Below, in pieces: positions 19,189-28,151 of a stretch of 64,000 bases of DNA. The first letter of the stretch is position 1. Each line of letters opens with the position of its first letter. A program made the position numbers and the translations under genes. The notes beneath the pieces were generated by a model, which searched no databases, was not told the DNA's origin, and worked only from the letters and a program-made list of their open reading frames with translations. Source of the stretch: NAT127 sp034717695 (GTDB taxonomy: Bacteria; Pseudomonadota; Gammaproteobacteria; Pseudomonadales; Porticoccaceae); assembly GCA_034717695.1 (NCBI GenBank), contig JAYELS010000038.1, positions 90,407-154,406 on the forward strand. The letters run 5' to 3'.

Positions 19189-21183
19189 ATGGCCATGTTC
19201 AACAAAATTCTGGTAGCCAACCGCGGCGAGATCGCCTGCCGGGTGTTCAAGACCGCCAAGCGGCTCGGCATCGCCACCGTGGCGGTGTACTCCGACGCCG
19301 ACCGCGACGCCCTCCATGTGCAGATGGCGGATGAAGCCGTCCACATCGGCCCCGCGGCATCCGCGCAAAGCTACTTGGTGATCGACAAGATCATCGCCGC
19401 CTGCAAGCAGACCGGCGCCGACGCGGTGCACCCCGGCTACGGCTTCCTGTCCGAGAACCGCGCCTTCCAGGAGGCCCTGGTCAAGGAGGGCATCACCTTC
19501 ATCGGCCCCGAGGCCCACGCCATCTACGCCATGGGGGACAAGATCGAATCGAAGAAACTGGCCCGGGAGGCCGGCGTCAACACCGTGCCCGGGTACCTCG
19601 GGGTGATCAAGGATGCCGACGAGGCGGTGAAGATCGCCAACGACATCGGCTACCCGGTGATGCTCAAGGCCTCCGCCGGCGGCGGCGGCAAGGGCATGCG
19701 TCTGGCCTGGAACGACCAGGAGGCCCGGGAGGGCTTCATCTCCGCCACCAACGAGGCGAAGTCCTCCTTTGGCGATGACCGGGTGTTCGTCGAGAAATTC
19801 ATCCAGGAACCCCGCCATATCGAAATCCAGGTGATCGCCGACAGCCAGGGCAACACCCTGTACCTGGGGGAGCGGGAATGTTCCATCCAGCGCCGCCACC
19901 AGAAGGTGATCGAGGAGGCGCCCTCCCCCTTCCTCACCCCTGAACTGCGCAAGCAGATGGGCGAGCAGGCGGTGGCCCTCGCCAAGGCGGTGAACTACAA
20001 ATCCGCCGGCACCGTGGAATTCATCGTCGGCGGCGCCACCGGGGAGTTCTACTTCCTGGAGATGAACACCCGCCTGCAGGTGGAGCACCCGGTCACCGAG
20101 ATGGTCACCGGCCTCGACCTGGTGGAACTGATGATCCGCGTCGCCGCCGACGAGGCCCTGCCCCTCACCCAGGAGGACGTCAAGCTCACCGGCTGGGCCA
20201 TCGAGAGCCGCGTCTACGCCGAGGACCCGTTCCGCAACTTCATGCCCTCCACCGGGCGCCTGACCCGCTACCTCCCGCCCAAGGAATCGAAGAACGTCCG
20301 GGTGGATGCCGGCGTCTACGAAGGGGGCGAGGTGTCGATGTTCTACGACCCGATGATCGCCAAGCTGATCACCTACGGCAAAACCCGCGAGGAAGCCACG
20401 GATTTCATGGTCGAGGCGCTGGACGCCTACTACATCCGCGGCGTCAACCACAACATCAGCTTCCTCAACGCCCTGATGATCCATCCCCGCTTCCGCGCTG
20501 GGGAGCTGACCACCAACTTCATCGCCGAGGAGTTCCCCGACGGTTTCCACGCCGAGAACATCGTCCACAACGATCCGGATCTGCCGGTGGTGGTGGCCGC
20601 CGCGGTCAACCAGAACTACCGGGATCGCTCCGCCGCCCTGTCCGGCCAGGCCCGGGGCCTCGGCTACGCCGCCCCCACCACCTGGAAGGTGATCATCGGC
20701 GAGCGCGAGGCGGATGTCAGCGTGGTCACCCACCCCAAGGGCTATTCCCTGGTGGTGGATGGCAAGCCCTACGAGGTAGTCACCCGCTGGAAGCGCACCC
20801 AGCCCCTGTTCACCGCCACCATCAACGACAAGCCGGTGTCCATCCAGGTGGACCGCGAGGGCATCCACTTCCGCCTGTTCCACCGGGGCGCCTCCTTCAA
20901 GGCCCTGGTGGTGCCGCCGGAGACCGCGGCCCTCAACCGCCACATGATCGAGAAGACGCCGCCGGATCTGTCGAAATTCCTGCTCTCCCCCATGCCCGGC
21001 CTGCTGACCTCGGTGGCGGTCAAGGCGGGAGACACGGTCAAGGCCGGCGAGGAGCTCGCCGTGGTGGAGGCCATGAAGATGGAGAACAGCCTGCGCGCCA
21101 CCCAGGACGGCGTGGTCGCGGCGGTGCTGGCGGAAGCCGGCGCCAGCCTCACCGTGGACCAGCCCATCATCGAGTTCGAGTGA
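19189..21183 (+). CDS. pccA: Propionyl-CoA carboxylase alpha subunit (biotin carboxylase and carrier)
   Basis: A 664-residue protein with biotin carboxylase at residues 1-450 (KILVANRGEIACRVFKTAKRLGI, ATP-grasp LKASAGGGGKGMRLA, EMNTRLQVEHPVTEMVTGLDLVE), a linker domain, and a C-terminal biotinyl domain with the attachment lysine in VVEAMKMENSLRA. It charges biotin with bicarbonate and ATP. A second in-frame ATG lies two codons inside. It is separated from pccB by about 70 bases with no terminator. Confidence 0.96.
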   Translation: MAMFNKILVANRGEIACRVFKTAKRLGIATVAVYSDADRDALHVQMADEAVHIGPAASAQSYLVIDKIIAACKQTGADAVHPGYGFLSENRAFQEALVKEGITFIGPEAHAIYAMGDKIESKKLAREAGVNTVPGYLGVIKDADEAVKIANDIGYPVMLKASAGGGGKGMRLAWNDQEAREGFISATNEAKSSFGDDRVFVEKFIQEPRHIEIQVIADSQGNTLYLGERECSIQRRHQKVIEEAPSPFLTPELRKQMGEQAVALAKAVNYKSAGTVEFIVGGATGEFYFLEMNTRLQVEHPVTEMVTGLDLVELMIRVAADEALPLTQEDVKLTGWAIESRVYAEDPFRNFMPSTGRLTRYLPPKESKNVRVDAGVYEGGEVSMFYDPMIAKLITYGKTREEATDFMVEALDAYYIRGVNHNISFLNALMIHPRFRAGELTTNFIAEEFPDGFHAENIVHNDPDLPVVVAAAVNQNYRDRSAALSGQARGLGYAAPTTWKVIIGEREADVSVVTHPKGYSLVVDGKPYEVVTRWKRTQPLFTATINDKPVSIQVDREGIHFRLFHRGASFKALVVPPETAALNRHMIEKTPPDLSKFLLSPMPGLLTSVAVKAGDTVKAGEELAVVEAMKMENSLRATQDGVVAAVLAEAGASLTVDQPIIEFE

Positions 21184-21216
21184 CGGTCGTCGTCCCGGGA
21201 GGAGTGTCAGCTTTCA

Positions 21217-22245
21217 ATGGATAGCGCAGCGATCCGCGCCATGGCCGACGAGCTCCGGGCCGGCAACCGCCGCGCCCTGGCGCGGGCCATCACCCTGGTG
21301 GAATCCACCCGCCAGGATCACCGGGAACAGGCCAGCGCCCTGCTGGAGCTGGTCACCCCCGACGCCGGCAACTCGGTGCGCCTCGGCATCACCGGGGTGC
21401 CCGGGGTCGGCAAGTCCAGTTTCATCGAGGTGTTCGGCAACCATGTGATCGACCTGGGGCACCGGGTCGCGGTGCTGGCGGTGGACCCGAGCTCCTCCAT
21501 CAGCGGCGGCTCCATCCTCGGCGACAAGACCCGCATGGAGACACTCACCCGCCGCGAGGAGGCGTTCATCCGCCCCTCCCCCGCCGGCCGCACCCTGGGG
21601 GGCGTCGCCCGCCGCACCCGGGAGACACTGCTGCTGTGCGAGGCCGCCGGCTACGATGTGATCATCGTCGAGACCGTGGGGGTCGGCCAGTCGGAAACCA
21701 TGGTGTCGGAGATGACCGACATGTTCCTGCTGCTGTTGCTGCCCGGCGGCGGCGACGAACTGCAGGGCATGAAGCGGGGCATCACCGAGCTCGCCGACCT
21801 GTTGCTGGTCAACAAGGCGGACGGCGACCAGAAGAAGATCGCCAACCATACCGTCTCGGATTACCGCTCCGCCATCCACTTCCTGCCCCGCAAGCACCGC
21901 GCCTGGACAGCCCGGGTGGAGGCCTGCTCCGCCGCCGAGGACAGCGGCATTCTAGCGGTGTGGGAGCGGGTGCAGGAGTTCGTCGCCAGTCTCAAGGCCA
22001 GCGGCGAATGGAGCGAGCGCCGGGCCCGCCAGGCCCTCGACTGGATGTGGCGGGAAACCGCCGAATCCCTGCTGGTGGACCTGAAGCGCCACCCCGCCAT
22101 CGCCGGCGCCCTGCCGGCCCTGGAGGCGGCGGTACGGGGCGGGGACAAGCCCCCCACCGTGGCCGCCATGGAGATCGTCAGACTGTACAAGCACGCCAGC
22201 GCCCAGCTGGACAACGCCAACCGCAACGAGAGCATTGATCTATGA
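21217..22245 (+). CDS. meaB: MeaB, methylmalonyl-CoA mutase GTPase chaperone
   Basis: A 342-residue G3E GTPase. The P-loop is GITGVPGVGKSSFIEVFG, followed by AVDPSSSISGGSILGDKTRME, ETVGVGQSETMVSEMTD (switch II) and LLVNKADGD (NKxD). MeaB gates loading and repair of adenosylcobalamin on the mutase encoded at the head of the operon. GGGAGGAG is found 12 bases upstream of the ATG. The stop overlaps the epimerase start as ATGA. Confidence 0.96.
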   Translation: MDSAAIRAMADELRAGNRRALARAITLVESTRQDHREQASALLELVTPDAGNSVRLGITGVPGVGKSSFIEVFGNHVIDLGHRVAVLAVDPSSSISGGSILGDKTRMETLTRREEAFIRPSPAGRTLGGVARRTRETLLLCEAAGYDVIIVETVGVGQSETMVSEMTDMFLLLLLPGGGDELQGMKRGITELADLLLVNKADGDQKKIANHTVSDYRSAIHFLPRKHRAWTARVEACSAAEDSGILAVWERVQEFVASLKASGEWSERRARQALDWMWRETAESLLVDLKRHPAIAGALPALEAAVRGGDKPPTVAAMEIVRLYKHASAQLDNANRNESIDL

Positions 22246-22646
22246 TTGGCAAACTCAATCACGTCGCCATCGTGGTGCCCGACCTCCAGGTCGCGTCGGA
22301 CAAGTACCGCAATACCCTGGGGGCCACCGTGTCCGCCCCCATCGATCTGCCGGACCACGGGGTCACCACCGTGTTCGTCGAGCTGCCCAACACCAAGATC
22401 GAGCTGCTCCATCCCCTCGGGGAGGACTCCCCCATCGGCAAGTTCCTCGACAAGAACGCCGATGGCGGCATCCACCACCTGTGCTACGAGGTGGACGACA
22501 TCCTCGCCGCCCGCGACAAACTGGTGGCGGACGGCGCCCGGGTGCTGGGGGGCGGAGAGCCGAAAATCGGCGCCCACGGCAAGCCGGTGCTGTTCCTCCA
22601 CCCCAAGGATTTCTTCGGCACCCTGATCGAAATCGAGCAGTGCTGA
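22242..22646 (+). CDS. mce: Methylmalonyl-CoA epimerase
   Basis: A 134-residue vicinal-oxygen-chelate protein that converts the (S) product of the carboxylase to the (R) form needed by the mutase. Metal-binding positions are visible in LNHVAIVVPDL, GIHHLCYEVDDI and GTLIEIEQC, matching the His/His/Glu set of the family. It completes the propionyl-CoA to succinyl-CoA route in this operon and is its last gene. Confidence 0.96.
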   Translation: MIGKLNHVAIVVPDLQVASDKYRNTLGATVSAPIDLPDHGVTTVFVELPNTKIELLHPLGEDSPIGKFLDKNADGGIHHLCYEVDDILAARDKLVADGARVLGGGEPKIGAHGKPVLFLHPKDFFGTLIEIEQC

Positions 22647-22660
22647 GACCTGGCCCCGGA

Positions 22661-22691
22661 GCCGGAGCGCCGCTCGAAGGCGCGCTCCGGC
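22661..22691. terminator. GC-rich hairpin after the propionate operon
   Basis: GCCGGAGCGC and GCGCTCCGGC pair perfectly around an 11-base loop, 15 bases after the mce stop and before the convergent hybrid-kinase gene. It lacks a T-tract on either strand, so terminator function is only suggested by position. Confidence 0.4.
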
Positions 22692-22706
22692 CCACGGCCA
22701 TCCCTC

Positions 22707-22734
22707 ACCTGAAACCTGAAACCTGTTACCTGCC
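22707..22734 (+). repeat. Heptad tandem repeat, ACCTGAA type (four units)
   Basis: Four consecutive 7-mers: ACCTGAA, ACCTGAA, ACCTGTT, ACCTGCC. The array lies between the mce gene and the end of the convergent kinase gene, reading CTGA in the mce direction. Similar arrays occur at 48224, 48387 and 63271. Confidence 0.8.
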
Positions 22735-22739
22735 CCCTC

Positions 22740-25700
22740 TCAACCCCGCACCGCGGGCCTGACCGCCAGGGCTCCGCTGCGAATCCCCTCCTCGATCTCC
22801 TCCGCGCTCACCGGCGTGCCGAACAGGTAGCCCTGGGCCATGTCGCAACCCACCGAGCGCAGGAAATCCGCCTGCTCCACCAACTCGACCCCCTCCGCCA
22901 CCACCTGGAGATTGAGGCTCTTGGCGAGGGTCACGATGCCGGTGATGATGGCCTGGTCGTTCTTGTCCAGGTGGCAGTCCCGCACGAAGGCGCGGTCGAT
23001 CTTGAGCACGTCCACGGCAAAGCGCTTCAGGTAATTGAGGGACGAGAAGCCGCTGCCGAAATCGTCGATGGCGATGGACAGGCCCTGGCGCCGCAAGGCG
23101 CTGATTTCCGACTGGGCCAGCTCCGGCTGCTCCATCAGCATCGACTCGGTGATCTCGATCTCCAGCATGGCGGGAGGGATGGCAAAGCGTTCCAGCAGGT
23201 CGCTGATCTGCTGGCGCAGCTGGCCGTTCTGGAATTCGCCGCCGGAAATATTGATGGCGAGGCGCAGGTCGAGTTCGCGCCCGTGCCAGTCCCGCAACAG
23301 GCTCGCCCCCTGATCGAAGGCCAGCCGCGCGAAATCGCCGACAAGCCCGGACTCCTCGGCCACCTCGATGAAGTTCGCCGCGGTCATCAGCCCCTTGTCC
23401 GGGTGGCGCCAGCGCACCAGGGACTCGAAGCCGATCACCTCCCCCGTCGCCAGCAGCACCTGGGGCTGGTAGAAGAAGGTGATCTCGTCCCGCTCGATGG
23501 ACAGGCGCAGGTCCCGCTCGGTCTGCAGCTTCTCGGTGACCTCGTCCTCCATGCCGGGCTGGTAGAAGCAGTAGTCCTGGCCGGCTTCCTTGGCCTTGAA
23601 CATGGCGGTGTCGGCGTGCTTGAGCAGGGTGTTCATGTCGATGCCGTCGCTCGGGTAGACGGCAATGCCGATGCTGGCGGAAATGAACATGCGCTGGTGC
23701 AGGAACACGAAGGGCGCCCGCAGGGCATCGCAGATCTTCTTGCTGATCTCGGCGGCGATCTCCGGCGTTTCGATATCCTCGAACACCACCGTGAACTCGT
23801 CGCCGCCGAGGCGAGCCACGAAATCGCTCTTGCGCACGCAGCGGCTGATGCGCTCCGCCGCCGCCTTGAGCACCAGGTCCCCGGCGTCGTGGCCGAGGGA
23901 ATCGTTGATCATCTTGAAGCGGTCGAGGTCGAGGAACAGCACCGCCAGCTGCTTGTTGTTGAGGCTCGCGCGGCTGATCTTGTGGCGCAGCTGCTGGTTG
24001 AAATAGGCGCGGTTGGGCAGCCCGGTGAGGGCGTCGTGGTAGGCGAGCTGGCGCACGTGGCGCTCGATGCGGCTGGTTTGCAGCAGGCGGTTCACCCGCT
24101 GGCGCAACACCGAGAAATTCACCGGCTTGGTGATGTAGTCGGTGGCGCCCACCGAGAAGGCGTGGGCGATGGACTGTTCGTCCTCCAGGGAGGTCACCAT
24201 CAGGATCGGCACATCGGCGCCGTCGTGGAGCTGGCGGATCTTCTTGCAGGCCTCGAACCCGTCGAGCTCCGGCATGATGGCGTCGATGAGGATGATGTCC
24301 GGCATGGCCCGGGCGCACAGGGCCAGTACGCTCTGTCCGTTGCCCGCCTCGAGGATGCGAAAGCCGTCGGAGCGCAGGGCGTTGGCGAACAGCATGCGCA
24401 TGGAGCGGTCGTCGTCCGCCACCAGGATCACCGACTGGGCCTCCGCCGACTGGTAGCGGTAGTTCTCCGCCTCGATGGCCCGCAGGTAGTTCTTGAGATC
24501 CGCGGTGACCTTGATGGCGGCACTCTCCAGCTCGTTGAAGAATGCCTCGGCGCCGCGCAGGTCCCGGGCCTTGCCCATGTCCTCGAGCTTGCGGGAGAGG
24601 CTGGCGACGACCTCCGCCCCGACACTCGCCCCGGTACCCTTGATGGTATGGGCGAGCTCGTAGACCTGCTGGGCATCGTTCTTGGAGATCGCCGAGCGCA
24701 GCGACAATAGGTACATGGGCAGGTCGTCGATGAAGGCATCCACCACCGTGATGAACACCTCGCCGACGCTCTCCTTGAGAAGATCGAGGGTGCGCTGGTC
24801 GAAGGATCTGGCCGCCTTGTGGCGGACCACGTTGCCCCCCTCGGCGGCGAACAGGCCCCGCAGCAGCTGGTTCATGCCCTCCACGGTGAGGGGCTTCACC
24901 AGCAGGTCGTCCATTCCCGCGTCGGTGCAACGCTGGCGCTCCTCCGGGGAGTTGTTGGCGGTCATGCCGATGATCGGCAGGGTGGCGATGACGTTGGGCA
25001 GCTTGCGGATGGCGCGGGTGGCGTCGTAGCCGTCCATCACCGGCATGTTGCAGTCCATCAGCACCATGTCGAAGGACTTGCGGGAGATACGGTCCACCGC
25101 ATCCTGGCCATTCTGGGCGTAATCACAGTCACAGCCGAACTGCTCCAGCATGGCGCTGGCCACCAGGCGGTTGGCCCGGTTATCGTCCACCACCAGCACC
25201 TTCTTGTTGAGCTGGCTGGAAAACACCTGGATGCTGGGGGGCCGGCGGCTGCGAAACCCGTGGACGTTGTCCGCCACCAGGAGGTTGGAGAGCTTGAGGT
25301 CGGTGAGGGGCTTCTCGATGAAAAAGCAATCGCTGATGCCCACCAGGGATTCCGCCGCCCAGGGATTGACCAGCACGCAGACCACCACATCCCGGGTGGC
25401 CTCGTGGTTCTTGACGAGGCGCAGCAGGTCGGCGAGCAGTACCCCGGAGAGGTGTTCGTCGATGAACAGGTGGGTGTAGCGGGTGCCCTTCTGATCCCCC
25501 CGGTTGATCAGCGCCAGCAGGCTGTTGACGTCGGCGACGGTATCCACGGCGCCGTGGCGGGCGAGGATCCACTGCTCGAAAAAGTCCCGCACCACGGTGG
25601 AATCGTCCGCCACCAGGGCGTGCACCCGGTCGAGTGCGGCGGGGTCGTTGCCGTCATCCTGGACACTGTAGGGGGATTTGAGGGGAACGGTGAACCAGAA

Positions 25701-27170
25701 CTCGCTGCCCTGGTAGCGTTCGCTGGTGACGGAGATCTCCCCCTTCATCAGCGCCACGTACTGCTTGCAGATGGCAAGGCCAAGGCCGGTGCCGCCGTAT
25801 TTGCGGGTGGTGGTGGTGTCCTCCTGGGTGAAGGCATCGAAGATCTTGCGCTGGTTCTCCGGCTTGATGCCGACGCCGGTGTCCTTGACCCGGAACATCA
25901 GGCTCGACCCCTGCCCCGGGGACGCGGGCAGGAGGCTGATGGCAATGGCCACCTCGCCGCTGTCGGTGAACTTGATGGCGTTGCCCACCAGGTTGGTGAG
26001 AATCTGCTTGACCCGCTGGGCGTCGATCCGCGCGTGGCCGAGGCCGGGGGCGATGGTGTAGCCGAGGTCCAGCTTCTTGCGCAGGGCCTGGGCGGAGAGG
26101 AGATTCAATACCTCCTCCACCAGCGCCACCAGGTCGGTCTCCCGCTCGTCGAGGACGATCTCACCGGAATCGGCGTGGACATAGGAGAGGATGTCGTCGA
26201 TCAGGTCGAGCAGGTTCTGGGCGGAGAACTTGGCGGTCTCCACGTACTCCAGCTGCTTGCCGGACAGGCCCATGTAGGTGAGCAGGTCGAGCATGCCGAG
26301 CACCGAGTTCATCGGCGTGCGCAGCTCGTGGGAGACGTTGGCGGCAAACTGCGACTTGACCTCGGCGGTCCGCAGGGCCAGATCCCGGGCGTGGCGCAAC
26401 TCGTTGTCGCGCTGCTCGATGGCCGCCATCATGGTGTTGAAGGACTCCTGCATGCTGACGATGTCCTTGGGGCCGCTGGGGGAGGCCCGAAGGTTCATCT
26501 CCCCCTGCTGGGCGCGGCGCATCACCAGGGACAGCTCGTTGAGGGGCGAGGTCATGCGCCGCGCGAGGAAGATCACGATGCCGAGCAGCAACAGGGCGCC
26601 GAGGAACGACACGATCACGTTGCCCCGGAGGATGTCCGACTGGATGGTCTTCAGGGACGACTTGGAGAACACCAGCTTGACCGAGCCGATCTGCTGGGCC
26701 TCCGACATGGCCTCGGCGTCCTCCGCCTCCACGTCCCAGATGGAACTGTCCATGGGCTCTGTCACCACCGGGGCGATGAACACCAGGTAATTGTCGTCCT
26801 CGTGGTGCAGCAGGGCGCGGCTGCCGCGAATGGTGAAGGTGCCCACCGGCAGGGAGACCCCGTCCTCGTAGAGGATCTTGTCGTCCTCGTTGGCAATGGC
26901 GATGCCCACCACGTCGGGGAACTGAAGGGCGACCTCGGCGGTTTCCCGGGCGGAGGTGGTGCTCTGGTAGAGCAGCGACAGCCGCGACTGCTTGGCGATG
27001 AGTTCGGTGAGGTAGCTGGCCTGCTGGACGATCTGGGACTTGACCGAGCTGTTGTTGATGAAGGAGATCGCCACCGAGGTGGCGATCGCCAGAATGGTGA
27101 TACCGACGATCAGGATGATGACCAGCTGCTGCCAGAATTCGAACTTGCGCGATATCCCGTTGAGTTTCAA
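22740..27170 (-). CDS. Giant membrane hybrid sensor kinase with REC, Hpt, GGDEF and EAL domains
   Basis: A 1476-residue protein. In order: transmembrane helix 15-37, periplasmic sensor region to about 182, helix 183-203, HAMP, HisKA with the histidine in FAANVSHELRTPMNSVLGML (281), ATPase domain (GGTGLGLAICKQYVALM), a divergent receiver (about 525-640), a full receiver (VLVVDDNRANR near 662, LMDCNMPVMDGYDATRAIR), an Hpt domain (YELAHTIKGTGASVG, His about 842), a third receiver (LVADDDRSMRMLFANAL near 918), GGDEF (RLGGDEFTVVFED near 1123, with an RKSD inhibitory site just before) and EAL (GFESLVRWRHPDKGL near 1248; EITES, DDFGSGFSSL, LKIDRAF, AEGVE). Both c-di-GMP domains keep their key residues. 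The start is TTG, with AGGGGG formed by the previous gene's stop. Last gene of a six-gene operon. Confidence 0.93.
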   Translation of the reverse strand: MKLNGISRKFEFWQQLVIILIVGITILAIATSVAISFINNSSVKSQIVQQASYLTELIAKQSRLSLLYQSTTSARETAEVALQFPDVVGIAIANEDDKILYEDGVSLPVGTFTIRGSRALLHHEDDNYLVFIAPVVTEPMDSSIWDVEAEDAEAMSEAQQIGSVKLVFSKSSLKTIQSDILRGNVIVSFLGALLLLGIVIFLARRMTSPLNELSLVMRRAQQGEMNLRASPSGPKDIVSMQESFNTMMAAIEQRDNELRHARDLALRTAEVKSQFAANVSHELRTPMNSVLGMLDLLTYMGLSGKQLEYVETAKFSAQNLLDLIDDILSYVHADSGEIVLDERETDLVALVEEVLNLLSAQALRKKLDLGYTIAPGLGHARIDAQRVKQILTNLVGNAIKFTDSGEVAIAISLLPASPGQGSSLMFRVKDTGVGIKPENQRKIFDAFTQEDTTTTRKYGGTGLGLAICKQYVALMKGEISVTSERYQGSEFWFTVPLKSPYSVQDDGNDPAALDRVHALVADDSTVVRDFFEQWILARHGAVDTVADVNSLLALINRGDQKGTRYTHLFIDEHLSGVLLADLLRLVKNHEATRDVVVCVLVNPWAAESLVGISDCFFIEKPLTDLKLSNLLVADNVHGFRSRRPPSIQVFSSQLNKKVLVVDDNRANRLVASAMLEQFGCDCDYAQNGQDAVDRISRKSFDMVLMDCNMPVMDGYDATRAIRKLPNVIATLPIIGMTANNSPEERQRCTDAGMDDLLVKPLTVEGMNQLLRGLFAAEGGNVVRHKAARSFDQRTLDLLKESVGEVFITVVDAFIDDLPMYLLSLRSAISKNDAQQVYELAHTIKGTGASVGAEVVASLSRKLEDMGKARDLRGAEAFFNELESAAIKVTADLKNYLRAIEAENYRYQSAEAQSVILVADDDRSMRMLFANALRSDGFRILEAGNGQSVLALCARAMPDIILIDAIMPELDGFEACKKIRQLHDGADVPILMVTSLEDEQSIAHAFSVGATDYITKPVNFSVLRQRVNRLLQTSRIERHVRQLAYHDALTGLPNRAYFNQQLRHKISRASLNNKQLAVLFLDLDRFKMINDSLGHDAGDLVLKAAAERISRCVRKSDFVARLGGDEFTVVFEDIETPEIAAEISKKICDALRAPFVFLHQRMFISASIGIAVYPSDGIDMNTLLKHADTAMFKAKEAGQDYCFYQPGMEDEVTEKLQTERDLRLSIERDEITFFYQPQVLLATGEVIGFESLVRWRHPDKGLMTAANFIEVAEESGLVGDFARLAFDQGASLLRDWHGRELDLRLAINISGGEFQNGQLRQQISDLLERFAIPPAMLEIEITESMLMEQPELAQSEISALRRQGLSIAIDDFGSGFSSLNYLKRFAVDVLKIDRAFVRDCHLDKNDQAIITGIVTLAKSLNLQVVAEGVELVEQADFLRSVGCDMAQGYLFGTPVSAEEIEEGIRSGALAVRPAVRG

Positions 27171-27178
27171 ACGGCCCC

Positions 27179-28138
27179 CTAGCGACCCGGCAACATCAGC
27201 TCGATCCGGCGCCGCACGGCGGGGGAGAGATCGATACCGAGGTGGTTCACGGTGCGTTCGTTGACCGCCAGGCGCACGTCCTTGAGGGGTTCAAGGGGCG
27301 TCCTCTCCCCCGCCCGGGCGCGCAGGGCGATCCTGCCGAGGGTGCTTCCCACCCGCTGGTTGTCGGGGTAGACGGCAAAGGCGGCGCCGTGCTTGACGAA
27401 CAGGGGATTGGAGGAGAACACGATGAGCTTTTTCTCCCAGGCCACGTCCAGCAGGGTGGCGAGCAGGGAGCTGTCGACAAAGCCGTTATCCGGCGGCAAC
27501 CAGATGGCGGAATAGCTGCGGGCCTCCCTGAGGAGCTGCTGGTAGCCCGCCGCCGCCTCGCGGATGTTGCCGGCGGGGATCGCCGAAAACCTCACCTTGC
27601 GGGCGGCGAGGATGCGCGCGGCTTCGTCCACCATGTCCTGGTCATAGGCGGGGTTGTAGACCAGGTAGACGTGGTCGACCCCGGCGTGGATATCGAACAG
27701 ATTGGCCAGGTAGACATCGGCGGAGGGCTTGAGCAGGATGCCGCCGGCCAGCCGCGCCTCGTACTTGCGGTCGGTGACCACCGCCACCAGGGGCTTGCCA
27801 GCGCGCACCTCGTCCGCAAGCCGGACGCTCTTGTTGCCGAGGGCGATGAACACCGCGGGGGACGATTGCCCCACCGCGGCGGCCAGTTGCTCGCGGCCCT
27901 GGCCATTCACCGCGTACTGGTCGATACCCTCGGGGGCAACCCGGGAAATCCCCGAGACATAGTCCCGGTAGAGGGCCGCGAACGGCTCCCGCACCTGGGG
28001 ATAGATCACCGCGATATCCCCCCCCGGGGCGGCCGTCAGCCCGGTCGCCAACGCCATCAGCGCGAGCGCCCCCGACAGGGGAACGGCGAGCGTCCTGGCG
28101 AAGCGGGCAAAGCCCAGGGTGACTGCCTTGAGGTCCAT
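27179..28138 (-). CDS. ABC-type substrate-binding protein (TrpX-like family)
   Basis: A 319-residue exported protein with an N-terminal signal (PLSGALALMALATGLTAAPGG). The body has the ABC substrate-binding fold of the PF04392 type: IAVIYPQVREPFAALYRDYVSGI, VFIALGNKSVRLADEVRAGKPLVAVVTDRKYEARLAGGILLKPSADVYLANLFDI, VYNPAYDQDMVDEAARIL and WLPPDNGFVDSSLLATLLDVAWEKKLIVFSSNP. There is no permease or ATPase gene nearby, so transport is unlikely. It sits between a TonB-dependent receptor and a membrane kinase with a periplasmic sensor region, suggesting that it delivers a bound ligand signal to the kinase. Ribosome site AGGAAAGGA precedes the ATG. Confidence 0.85.
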   Translation of the reverse strand: MDLKAVTLGFARFARTLAVPLSGALALMALATGLTAAPGGDIAVIYPQVREPFAALYRDYVSGISRVAPEGIDQYAVNGQGREQLAAAVGQSSPAVFIALGNKSVRLADEVRAGKPLVAVVTDRKYEARLAGGILLKPSADVYLANLFDIHAGVDHVYLVYNPAYDQDMVDEAARILAARKVRFSAIPAGNIREAAAGYQQLLREARSYSAIWLPPDNGFVDSSLLATLLDVAWEKKLIVFSSNPLFVKHGAAFAVYPDNQRVGSTLGRIALRARAGERTPLEPLKDVRLAVNERTVNHLGIDLSPAVRRRIELMLPGR

Positions 28139-28151
28139 GGGAATTCCTTTC

